Source: Moritella sp. PE36 (GTDB taxonomy: Bacteria; Pseudomonadota; Gammaproteobacteria; Enterobacterales; Moritellaceae). Taken from it: DNA of 35,343 nt. Positions 15,957 to 23,844 of the stretch are shown piece after piece. How positions within the stretch are numbered: position 1 is the first letter of the stretch; each line of letters begins with the position of its first letter. The DNA lies in contig NZ_ABCQ01000050.1 of assembly GCF_000170855.1 (NCBI RefSeq), positions 1 to 35,343 of the forward strand. The letters run 5' to 3'. Both the position numbers and the translations under genes were made by a program. The notes beneath the pieces were generated by a model that saw nothing but the letters and a program-made list of their open reading frames with translations, did not search any database and was not told the origin of the DNA.

Positions 15957-17249
15957 TTGAACGACATATCAACAGGAACCTTATTCGGTCTCCTGACTAT
16001 TTTAATCCTCATATCAGCTTATTTCTCTAGTTCTGAAACAGGCATGATGTCTCTCAATCGTTACAGGCTTAAGCACCTGGTTAAAAATAACCATACGGGT
16101 GCGAAACGTGTAGAAAAACTCCTCAACAGACCGGATCGTTTGATTGGTCTTATTCTTATTGGTAACAATCTAGTCAACATCTTGGCTTCTTCCATCGCAA
16201 CAATTATCGGTATGCGCTTATTTGCAGAAAATGAAGCGCTTGGTTTAGCCGTATCAACCGGCCTGTTAACAATCGTTATCCTTATTTTTGCTGAAGTAAC
16301 GCCTAAAACCTTAGCTGCGTTGCACCCTGAAAAAGTAGCATTCCCAAGCTCATTGTTATTACGCCCGATGCTAACCTTGTTTTATCCATTGGTATGGCTG
16401 GTAAACATCATCTCTAATGGCCTGTTGCGACTATTGGGCGTTAATGTCAATCATAATGACAATGGAGCCCTGAGCTCTGAAGAATTGCGTACCGTTGTGC
16501 ATGAAGCTGGTGCAATGATCCCGCAGCGTCACCAAGATATGCTGATCAGTATTCTCGACCTAGAGAAAGTAACAGTAGATGACATTATGGTGCCACGTAA
16601 CGAGATAATTGCGATTGATATTAATGATGATTGGGAGATTTTGTTACGCCAATTACGTAATATTTCACATACTAGAGTATTGCTGTACCGTGACACCATC
16701 GATGATGCAGTTGGATTTGTGCATACCCGTGATGCACTGCGTCTATTACTCAAAGAACAATTAGATAAAACCACACTGTTACGTGCGGTAAAAGAACTGT
16801 ACTTCATTCCAGAGGCGACACCGCTTAATGTGCAGCTATTAAAATTCCAACGTAAAAAAGAGCGTATCGGTTTAATTGTAGATGAATATGGCGACATTCA
16901 AGGCTTAGTCACGCTAGAAGATATCTTAGAAGAGATTGTGGGTGACTTTACCACAACGATGGCACCATCGGTGAGTGAAGAGATTGAGCCGCAATCTGAC
17001 GGTAGCTATATCATTGATGGCACCGCAAACGTGCGCGACATTAATAAAGAAATGAACTGGCATTTTCCAACTAAAGGTCCAAAAACACTCAACGGTTTGA
17101 TTTTAGAATATTTGGAAGAGATCCCCGAAGCCAATATCAGTTTGATCATTGAAGGGCACCCGTTAGAAGTATTAGAAATTGAAAACAATGTGATCCAACG
17201 TGTTCGCGTGCAACCAGTAGAAAAGAATAAATCTCAAATAGCGCATTAG
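15957..17249 (+). CDS. corB: CorB/YfjD-type CNNM membrane protein (DUF21-CBS-CorC)
   Basis: The 430-residue protein has three parts: a DUF21/CNNM membrane domain (about 1-170) with SSETGMMSLNRYRLKHL and GNNLVNILASS; a CBS pair (about 205-330) with DIMVPRNEI and VDEYGDIQGLVTLEDILEEIVGD; and a C-terminal CorC_HlyC domain (about 345-425). The family is linked to Mg2+ (and Co2+) efflux. The start codon is TTG at 15957: AAAGGA lies 6 bp upstream, and the resulting MNDIST aligns with the start of E. coli YfjD. It is probably co-transcribed with ypjD (70 bp gap) and ends at a bidirectional terminator. Confidence 0.93.
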   Translation: MNDISTGTLFGLLTILILISAYFSSSETGMMSLNRYRLKHLVKNNHTGAKRVEKLLNRPDRLIGLILIGNNLVNILASSIATIIGMRLFAENEALGLAVSTGLLTIVILIFAEVTPKTLAALHPEKVAFPSSLLLRPMLTLFYPLVWLVNIISNGLLRLLGVNVNHNDNGALSSEELRTVVHEAGAMIPQRHQDMLISILDLEKVTVDDIMVPRNEIIAIDINDDWEILLRQLRNISHTRVLLYRDTIDDAVGFVHTRDALRLLLKEQLDKTTLLRAVKELYFIPEATPLNVQLLKFQRKKERIGLIVDEYGDIQGLVTLEDILEEIVGDFTTTMAPSVSEEIEPQSDGSYIIDGTANVRDINKEMNWHFPTKGPKTLNGLILEYLEEIPEANISLIIEGHPLEVLEIENNVIQRVRVQPVEKNKSQIAH

Positions 17250-17277
17250 CCAATGCCTTAAACAAATTGTAGATAAT

Positions 17278-17306
17278 AAAAAAGCACCTAAATTAGGTGC
17301 TTTTTT
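17278..17306. terminator. Bidirectional terminator between convergent corB and hupA
   Basis: The arms AAAAAAGCACCTA and TAGGTGCTTTTTT are perfectly complementary over 13 bp, with a 3-nt loop. A and T runs on both sides allow it to act on both strands. Confidence 0.92.
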
Positions 17307-17337
17307 CATTAAGTTTTAAATTAATAAAAATTAATAT

Positions 17338-17622
17338 TTATTTGTTTGCGTTTTTAACTGCGTCTTTCAATGCTTTACCAGCAACGAATGCAGGAATTGT
17401 AGCAGCAGAAATTTGAATTTCTTCACCCGTTTGTGGGTTGCGGCCAATACGTGCTGAACGTTCGCTTACTTTAAAAGTACCGAAACCAATTAGCTGTACA
17501 GCTTCTTTTTCTTTAAGGCTTTCAGTGATTGCACTTAGGATCTCTTCTAGTGCTGCTTTAGCTTGTACTTTCGTTAAATCTGCTTTCGCTGCAACTGCAT
17601 CGATTAATTGAGTTTTATTCAT
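17338..17622 (-). CDS. hupA: DNA-binding protein HU, alpha-like
   Basis: HU is a small nucleoid protein that bends and compacts DNA. From the ATG at 17622 it has 94 residues and begins [11 protein letters not shown]. The DNA-binding arm is [12 protein letters not shown], and the C-terminus is [14 protein letters not shown] plus a short NANK tail. It is closer to E. coli HupA ([12 protein letters not shown]) than to HupB. AAAGGA lies upstream of the start; a longer frame to 17694 is not HU-like. The upstream neighbour yjaG is also next to hupA in E. coli, which supports the alpha assignment. HU may assist the DnaA-box site if that is functional (inference). Confidence 0.95.
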   Translation of the reverse strand: MNKTQLIDAVAAKADLTKVQAKAALEEILSAITESLKEKEAVQLIGFGTFKVSERSARIGRNPQTGEEIQISAATIPAFVAGKALKDAVKNANK

Positions 17623-17807
17623 AAGAATGTCCTTTCTACTATTCAATAACATTAAACTGTTAAACACTGTATTCAAAAAAACCGTTGACCGCAAAGGATT
17701 TATCGCCTTAATTCAGTCAATTGCTGAGAGAATAGTCAACAAATGGGGTAGCGCTCACACTAATCTCACTCTATGTACAAAAAATCATCATAAAATAATC
17801 ACTTTTA

Positions 17808-17831
17808 TTACCGTGACACCTTACCGTGACA
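17808..17831. repeat. Two direct repeats upstream of hupA
   Basis: TTACCGTGACA occurs at 17808-17818 and again at 17821-17831, with a 13-bp period. Read on the minus strand, TGTCACGGTAA is repeated about 190-220 bp before the hupA start and just after the yjaG stop. It could be a binding site for a regulator or a chance duplication. Confidence 0.45.
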
Positions 17832-17877
17832 GCCCTGACTACCAGTGTTAGCGGCTGTTTTATGAGTTTGCAATCAA

Positions 17878-18462
17878 TTAATCTAAGGTAATACCAATAT
17901 TAGAAATACCGCCATTTTTAGCAAACTGGCGAAGCGCCTTAATGCTATCAGGTGATTTCTGTACTGTTAATAGATCCAGCACAGCTTGCTGAAATTCAAT
18001 TTCGGTTTTCATCAGCTCATCAGCAAAGATGATGTCCTCGTCAAGTTCTTCACCCGCCAACGCTTCTAAATAACTTGCAACAGTACCAATAGAAACTCGC
18101 GATGCATTCATTGCTTCGTTCACATCCGGATCGGGGGCAACTAAACTATTAAAGGCACTGTTTAAAGTCACACATGCATCCAGTGCAGGATAAACCCCAT
18201 AAACATCAAATTTGTCTACATTGGGAATAATAGGTTCGAAACGATCGAATTGAATCGTAAAATTGATTTTGCTGTTTTTAACCGTTAATGATTCCCAAAA
18301 CAGATCTAATGATAAACGGAACTGCTTTGCATCACCGGTTTCACAAGCTTCAGAAAATAATTTGTAATTAGGAAAGCTGCGTTCAGCAAGTGCCGCAATA
18401 AAGCTCACTTTCTGCCAAGGTAATAATTTCAATAATTGCTGTTGGTGGTTTGCTTCAAGCAC
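17878..18462 (-). CDS. yjaG: YjaG family protein (DUF416)
   Basis: This is a 194-residue soluble protein of unknown function. It matches E. coli YjaG over its length: LPWQKVSFIAALAERSFPNY near the N-terminus, LFWESLTVKNSKINF, the FDVYGVYPALDACVTL block and the ending GISNIGI. No catalytic motif is recognisable. It lies directly upstream of hupA, as in E. coli. The 255-bp gap between the two suggests hupA also has its own promoter. No role is assigned. Confidence 0.9.
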   Translation of the reverse strand: MLEANHQQQLLKLLPWQKVSFIAALAERSFPNYKLFSEACETGDAKQFRLSLDLFWESLTVKNSKINFTIQFDRFEPIIPNVDKFDVYGVYPALDACVTLNSAFNSLVAPDPDVNEAMNASRVSIGTVASYLEALAGEELDEDIIFADELMKTEIEFQQAVLDLLTVQKSPDSIKALRQFAKNGGISNIGITLD

Positions 18463-19023
18463 AAAAATAACCTCTTATTTATGGTTTTCATTCTTTCTAT
18501 AATAGTTAAATATTCTCAACGTCATGAAGATATTTATCTAAACATAATTGCGACAGTGGTCTACTCGAGTTTTATCATCATCAATCCCCAAGCCATGTCG
18601 ATTCAACAGCAATAAAGCATGAGGTATTTATCTCATACTTTGCTACTTTGATTATCGCTCAACAAACCACACGGTACTGTTTTTATATTATAAATTTAGT
18701 ATCTCTCTATGAGTCCCGCTATTTATACTCGCTATATTAGTGAGATACAAGACAGACCAAACCAATCACACTAAATCGACGTCAATTCAAACGAAAAGAT
18801 CAAGATCACAAATTCATTCCTGTAATCTAGTACTTAACATCAAACTTAAGTTCACTCATCCAATGCTAATATTTATTCATCAAGCAGAATACATCATTCA
18901 CGGTTCATTACAGCGAAATGGCTCTGTCGGTTAACGGATTAATCAACACATTATCGCGCTAATGATTTACCTAATAAATGCTTGTCTAACAAACATTGCA
19001 CCGTATAAAAATCAGGGATCGAT
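18463..19023. other. 561-bp gene-free divergent region
   Basis: The region lies between the yjaG start (minus) and the first outer-membrane barrel gene (plus). A 64-codon frame at 18740-18934 has no ribosome site or recognisable content. The only structure seen is an imperfect hairpin with arms at 18614-18623 and 18632-18641 (AAAGCATGAG and CTCATACTTT), which pairs fully on the minus strand with one U-G. A TATAAA sits about 16 bp before the ATG at 19024, too close for a normal leader. Confidence 0.5.
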
Positions 19024-20328
19024 ATGAAACGTTCATTTATTATTTCAGCACTAACCTGCGCCATCGCACCAACCGCTTTTGCCTCTCAATTATATTTTGA
19101 TGCCCGTAACGATGCGATGGGTGGTGCTGGTGTTGCATCGTCCGATTTTGTTACCGCTGCGTTTGTTAACCCGGCACTATTAGGTCAAGGTAAAACCGAT
19201 TATATTGGCGTGATCTTACCGGCTATCCCATACAGCGATGATGGTCACGCTCGATATGCGCCAACCTCTTTTGGCGTCCAAACAGAGACTTCAGATGCAT
19301 TTTTAGGTGCGTTAGATAATGTTAAATCAGCACAAGATGCGTATGACAATAATACCAATCTACAAACCGCGGCTGCCTACGCCAGTGCACTGGGTCAATT
19401 TGATGGCCAGCGCATGGGCATGAACGCCGGTACTAGCTTTGCGATTGCACTACCCAGCAGTGCATTGTCTGTGGCTTTTTTCGGTAACTCTTACATGACA
19501 AGTATCGCTACAGCAAAAGTAAGTCAAAACGACATCGACTTGGCAAATAGTCAAAACTTGGGTGATCTTGATAGTAAAGTCAACCTGGCAGGCGTTGCAA
19601 TTTCCGACCTTGGCCTTGCTCTGTCAATGAATTGGGATGCAGATATAGCGACAGTATCTATTGGTATATCACCAAAATATCAACGTATAGATACTTACAG
19701 TTATGATATTTCGTTGAATGACGATGGCCTATCTGAGTTTGAAGATGGCTTCCTCGATGGATTAGACAAGCAAAGTCATTTCAATCTTGATGCCGGTATT
19801 GCGATTGATTTTTATGATACCTTCCGCGTTGCAATCAGTGGCCGTAACATGCTGAAGAAAAATCTAGAAATAGAAACAACAGCGTATAAAGGCATTAATC
19901 AAGCTGATGAGAAGATGGTATTTACTTTAGCGCCGTTAGTCACTGCTGGTTTTGCACTACATCATGATTACGCAACACTGACCGCAGAAATGGATTTGAA
20001 CGATGCGATAGGTTTCGAAAGTAACAGTGAATCTCGCTATGCACGCGGTGGCATTGAAGCGAACCTATTTGATTTCTTACAATTACGTGCCGGTATTCGT
20101 CATGACTTAAACGATATTCGTGAAGATTTATATACCTTTGGTTTTGGTATTTCACCGATGAATTTAGTCCATATTGACCTAGCCGCGACAGTCAGTAAAA
20201 ACGGCGCTTATAGCGTTTACCAGGACGGTAAATTAAGTGATGGTGGTCTTAATGCAGCCAATACAACGGGTGACGACGCGGCCTATGGTATTGATGGTTT
20301 CGTATTACAAGTATCAGCTAAATTTTAA
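19024..20328 (+). CDS. Outer-membrane beta-barrel protein, TraF_2/FadL-like (copy 1)
   Basis: The 434-residue product has a signal peptide (MKRSFIISALTCAIAPTAFA, cut after residue 20) and ends in Phe (VSAKF), the usual last residue of an outer-membrane barrel. After cleavage comes NDAMGGAGVASSD and then VNPALL, features shared with FadL-type channels and with the family often annotated as conjugal transfer protein TraF (PF13729). No other transfer genes are present, so a conjugation role is unlikely. AGGGA lies 6 bp before the ATG. A strong terminator separates it from its paralogue downstream. It may pass or bind hydrophobic compounds, but the ligand is unknown. Confidence 0.75.
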   Translation: MKRSFIISALTCAIAPTAFASQLYFDARNDAMGGAGVASSDFVTAAFVNPALLGQGKTDYIGVILPAIPYSDDGHARYAPTSFGVQTETSDAFLGALDNVKSAQDAYDNNTNLQTAAAYASALGQFDGQRMGMNAGTSFAIALPSSALSVAFFGNSYMTSIATAKVSQNDIDLANSQNLGDLDSKVNLAGVAISDLGLALSMNWDADIATVSIGISPKYQRIDTYSYDISLNDDGLSEFEDGFLDGLDKQSHFNLDAGIAIDFYDTFRVAISGRNMLKKNLEIETTAYKGINQADEKMVFTLAPLVTAGFALHHDYATLTAEMDLNDAIGFESNSESRYARGGIEANLFDFLQLRAGIRHDLNDIREDLYTFGFGISPMNLVHIDLAATVSKNGAYSVYQDGKLSDGGLNAANTTGDDAAYGIDGFVLQVSAKF

Positions 20329-20413
20329 ATTCTTGATGTTCATCACATAATATAATCACACCACATAAATCATCAAGATTGTCATATTTCAATACGTTAT
20401 ATTGATGCATGTT

Positions 20414-20441
20414 AAAAGCACCTTTTAGAAGGTGCTTTTTT
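20414..20441 (+). terminator. Intrinsic terminator between the two barrel genes
   Basis: The perfect 11-bp arms AAAAGCACCTT and AAGGTGCTTTT have a 4-nt loop and a run of six T's. The two paralogues are therefore probably separate transcripts. Confidence 0.92.
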
Positions 20442-20573
20442 GTTATGTATAACCAATTAATACCCATCAAAAACAATATTTGTGTTTATCCTCTATAACT
20501 ACACAGGTCGATTTAGATAATGCCGTACTGCATCGAGCCCGCGATAACTCTCTCGAACTTGTAAGGATACATC

Positions 20574-21752
20574 ATGAAGAAGCATACGCTGTCGACACTC
20601 ATTGCTCTCACCCTGTCTAGCGGTTACATATCCCCCATCAACGCTGCCCAACATTATTTCCAATCTCGCAGTGATGCAATGGGGGGAACAGGTGTCGCAT
20701 CCGCACACTACCTCAGTGCGCCTTTAATGAATCCGGCACTACTTTCTCGTTTTTCACATAAGGATGATCTCGGACTGTTACTCCCAACAATTGGGTTCCA
20801 AATTGCCGATAATGATGACACGATTAATGGTATCAACCGCGCTTCAGATCTAATCGATGAGTTAAATCAATATACTTCAAACTCACTGCAAGCACGAATG
20901 ACAGCCAATCAACTTGCCAATCAACTTGAAATGTTAGACAACGCAACGATCCCGTTGCAAGTTGGCTTAGCAGGCGTATTAGCAATACCCAACCAGATTG
21001 TCTCTTTTGCCGTGTTTAGCAATACTTACCTAGATTTACAAGTGACTACAGATATCAATGATAGCGATATAACCGCATTAAAAAGTCCAGACCCAACCGC
21101 CATTAATGACTTAGTCTCAACAATTACGCTACAAGGTGTCGGCGTCACCGATGTCGGGTTATCACTGGCCTCAAAATTCATGCTTGGTAACACCCCTGTT
21201 TATTTAGGCGTATCGCCTAAAATGCAGGCTATCGGCTTTTATCAATATACCGATAGTATTGATGATTTTGATGCTGGTAATTTAGAAGAAGATGACAATA
21301 TGAATGACGAGATAGCCTTTAATATCGATGCCGGTTTCGTTGTTGAACCAAGTAAACATTTTACCTTTGGTCTCGTAGCCAAAAACATGATTTCGCAGCA
21401 AGTGACAAATTCCGCAGAAACCCTTATTTATGAAATAAAACCACAGGTGACCACAGGATTTGCACTACACAGCGCCTGGTTTACCGCTGCTATCGATATT
21501 GATATTACCCAATCGCAAAGCCTGAGTAGTCAGGGGCCGTCTAAATATACCCGGTTCGGTGTCGAAATGGACGTTTGGGGCTGGTTACAGTTGCGCGGAG
21601 GATTCCGTTATGATGTCAATGCAAACGACAGTAATCAAGTGACATTTGGCATGGGCTTGTCTCCCTTTAGCACGTTTCACTTTGATATAACCGGCATGTT
21701 GAGTGAAGATGATACCTTTGGGCTTGTCGCGCAGACCTCATTTACCTTCTAA
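20574..21752 (+). CDS. Outer-membrane beta-barrel protein, TraF_2/FadL-like (copy 2)
   Basis: A paralogue of the preceding barrel gene, 392 residues. The signal peptide ends near INA at residue 24. The mature part begins AQHYFQSRSDAMGGTGVASA, parallel to copy 1, and has MNPALL. The C-terminus is TSFTF, a barrel-type terminal Phe. The middle of the two proteins differs strongly (residues about 60-190), so the duplication is old or the loops are under diversifying pressure. GTAAGGA lies about 6-7 bp before the ATG. Its function is unknown; the notes on conjugation for copy 1 apply here too. Confidence 0.75.
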   Translation: MKKHTLSTLIALTLSSGYISPINAAQHYFQSRSDAMGGTGVASAHYLSAPLMNPALLSRFSHKDDLGLLLPTIGFQIADNDDTINGINRASDLIDELNQYTSNSLQARMTANQLANQLEMLDNATIPLQVGLAGVLAIPNQIVSFAVFSNTYLDLQVTTDINDSDITALKSPDPTAINDLVSTITLQGVGVTDVGLSLASKFMLGNTPVYLGVSPKMQAIGFYQYTDSIDDFDAGNLEEDDNMNDEIAFNIDAGFVVEPSKHFTFGLVAKNMISQQVTNSAETLIYEIKPQVTTGFALHSAWFTAAIDIDITQSQSLSSQGPSKYTRFGVEMDVWGWLQLRGGFRYDVNANDSNQVTFGMGLSPFSTFHFDITGMLSEDDTFGLVAQTSFTF

Positions 21753-21887
21753 TGCACCATCAATAATTACCGGGTAAAAAATAATGCGTGGTTTAATGCT
21801 AAAAATCATCTTATAGCACTCACCTAAACTGGTTTTTTTATTATTAAACCGTAAAATAACGACAATCATATTTTTTTATAGACAGCA

Positions 21888-22505
21888 ATGAATACTTACC
21901 AACTGCATCGCTACCTTGGCTACTTATTAATATTACCTGTAACGCTATGGGCATTTACCGGCGCATTTTTCTTAATTAAACCTGGTTACAAAAATGCCTA
22001 TGAGCAATTGCAAATAACCAGTTATCCGCTCAATGCAACGTTACCACTGTTACCCGAACCTGAATGGCAAGCGATTGCTATTAACCGCAGTATTTTAGGT
22101 AGTCACTATCGCGTCAAAATAGACAATAAATGGCAGCATATTAATCCGTTAAATAACCAAATGCAGCCTGAACCTGATAGTCAAAGTATCATCAACTTAT
22201 TGCAAGATGCAATAAAACATCACCCAGATCGTTATGGCGCAGTATTAACTTACCAAGACGGGATCGCCTTTACCGATACCAAGATAAAACTCATGTTTGA
22301 TTGGACACGTTTAAGCCTACGCCAGCAAGGTGCTGACAGTCGTATTTTTAATACTATGTATGATATTCACTATCTACGTTGGACAGGCAATAAATCGTTT
22401 GATCAGTGGTTTGGTTATATTGGTTTAGGATTGTTGGTATTGATGGCACTCACAGGGGTTGTGATGATCATAAAATCAGCGAGAAAGTATAATAAGACCG
22501 AATAA
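21888..22505 (+). CDS. PepSY-associated transmembrane protein
   Basis: This 205-residue membrane protein has one helix at each end (about 10-30 and 175-195) and a periplasmic middle. The N-terminal QLHRYLGYLLILPVTLWAFTG and the C-terminal GYIGLGLLVLMALTGVVMI match the paired TM pattern of PepSY_TM proteins, including the TG after each helix. H7 and H161 lie at the membrane faces and could bind heme or a metal, as proposed for relatives in iron reduction and siderophore uptake; this is inference. It follows the second barrel gene by 135 bp and converges on recA. Whether it works with the barrels is unknown. Confidence 0.7.
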   Translation: MNTYQLHRYLGYLLILPVTLWAFTGAFFLIKPGYKNAYEQLQITSYPLNATLPLLPEPEWQAIAINRSILGSHYRVKIDNKWQHINPLNNQMQPEPDSQSIINLLQDAIKHHPDRYGAVLTYQDGIAFTDTKIKLMFDWTRLSLRQQGADSRIFNTMYDIHYLRWTGNKSFDQWFGYIGLGLLVLMALTGVVMIIKSARKYNKTE

Positions 22506-22526
22506 CGAGTAAAGCATGCATAGAAA

Positions 22527-22554
22527 AAGGCAGGTATGTCGCCATACCTGCCTT
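22527..22554 (-). terminator. recA terminator
   Basis: The perfect 12-bp arms AAGGCAGGTATG and CATACCTGCCTT have a TCGC loop. The T-run (TTTTTCT) is on the minus strand, so it ends recA; it may also stop plus-strand transcripts. Confidence 0.9.
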
Positions 22555-22607
22555 CTATATCTATTCATTCAAATAGCGTAAATCAAATGACTAAACACTA
22601 GTTAATA

Positions 22608-23648
22608 TTAAAATTCTGTTTCAACTTCAGGAGTCTTAACGTCAGCCACTTCGTCGCCTTTATTACCCAGTAGGTTAGCACGGATCATACCGTCTATTTC
22701 AGCAGCAATCTTCGGATTATCAGCAAGGTACTGTGATGCTTTCGCTTTACCTTGACCAATCTTGTCACCCTTGTATGAGTACCAAGCGCCGGCTTTTTCA
22801 ATCAGTTTTTCTTTTACACCTAAATCAACTAGCTCACCATTACGGTTGAAGCCTTTACCGTATAGGATTTGAAATTCAGCTTGTCTAAACGGTGCTGCAA
22901 TTTTGTTTTTAACCACTTTTACACGCGTTTCATTACCCGTGATCTCATCGCCATCTTTAACCGAACCAATACGACGAATATCTAAACGTACTGACGCGTA
23001 AAATTTAAGGGCATTACCACCTGTGGTGGTTTCAGGTGAACCAAACATCACACCAATCTTCATACGAATTTGGTTAATGAAGATACACATGGTATTACTC
23101 GTTTTTAAGTTACCCGTTAATTTACGCATCGCTTGCGATAACATACGCGCTTGCAGACCCATGTGGCTGTCGCCCATGTTGCCTTCAATCTCAGCTTTTG
23201 GCGTTAATGCCGCAACCGAGTCAATCACGATAATATCGACTGCACCTGAGCGCGCTAACATGTCAGTGATCTCGAGAGCTTGTTCACCGGTATCTGGTTG
23301 CGATATCAATAGTTCATTCACATCAACACCCAGTTTACCCGCGTAAATCGGATCCAGTGCATGCTCAGCATCAATAAAGGCACAAACTTTACCTTCACGT
23401 TGTGCTGAGGCGATGACTTCTAACGTTAACGTCGTTTTACCACTTGATTCAGGACCATAAATTTCAACGATACGCCCCATCGGTAAGCCACCTGCTCCCA
23501 ACGCGATATCAAGAGAAAGTGAACCTGTAGAAACAGTTTCTACGTCCATGGTACGGTTATCACCTAGCTTCATGATAGAACCTTTACCAAATTGTTTTTC
23601 AATTTGTCCAAGTGCTGCAGCTAAGGCTTTTTCTTTATTCGCGTCCAT
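22608..23648 (-). CDS. recA: Recombinase RecA
   Basis: RecA forms filaments on single-stranded DNA, drives strand exchange and triggers LexA self-cleavage. From the ATG at 23648 it has 346 residues and starts [20 protein letters not shown]. Walker A is GPESSGKTT (65-73). The Walker B segment [12 protein letters not shown], loop L1 ([16 protein letters not shown]) and loop L2 ([15 protein letters not shown]) are intact, and the tail is acidic. GGGGA precedes the chosen start; an earlier ATG at 23666 has no ribosome site. The promoter with a LexA box is at 23693-23720. recX and alaS, which follow recA in many relatives, are not here. Confidence 0.98.
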   Translation of the reverse strand: MDANKEKALAAALGQIEKQFGKGSIMKLGDNRTMDVETVSTGSLSLDIALGAGGLPMGRIVEIYGPESSGKTTLTLEVIASAQREGKVCAFIDAEHALDPIYAGKLGVDVNELLISQPDTGEQALEITDMLARSGAVDIIVIDSVAALTPKAEIEGNMGDSHMGLQARMLSQAMRKLTGNLKTSNTMCIFINQIRMKIGVMFGSPETTTGGNALKFYASVRLDIRRIGSVKDGDEITGNETRVKVVKNKIAAPFRQAEFQILYGKGFNRNGELVDLGVKEKLIEKAGAWYSYKGDKIGQGKAKASQYLADNPKIAAEIDGMIRANLLGNKGDEVADVKTPEVETEF

Positions 23649-23692
23649 TTTATTCCCCTGAGGCATAATCGAGTATTTAATTTATAGGCATA

Positions 23693-23720
23693 AGTATACT
23701 GTTCGTTCATACAGTATCAA
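23693..23720 (-). promoter_or_regulatory. recA promoter with LexA (SOS) box
   Basis: On the minus strand the -35 TTGATA and -10 TATACT are separated by exactly 16 bp, and that spacer is the LexA box CTGTATGAACGAACAG (23699-23714). The half-sites are perfect. The arrangement is almost identical to E. coli recA and shows direct SOS repression. Confidence 0.93.
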
Positions 23721-23844
23721 GCAATAAACGCATATTTTTTTAATTATTATGAGTGGCGCATATTTACGTACAAAAAAATACAGTCGCCACCGTGCTTTAG
23801 CATTGTTATTATAGCTGCAACTATTTTTTTCAAACCGAGCCGCT

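Noticed and set aside
17627-17851. 74-codon plus-strand frame between hupA and yjaG
   Set aside because: It covers the hupA promoter region antisense, has no ribosome site and no recognisable content.
18740-18934. 64-codon plus-strand frame upstream of the first barrel gene
   Set aside because: No Shine-Dalgarno, no signal or domain features, and it lies in AT-rich non-coding DNA.
19024-21752. Conjugal transfer (TraF) system
   Set aside because: The two proteins resemble the TraF_2 family often given that name, but no pilus, relaxase or coupling-protein gene is present and both look like outer-membrane barrels.
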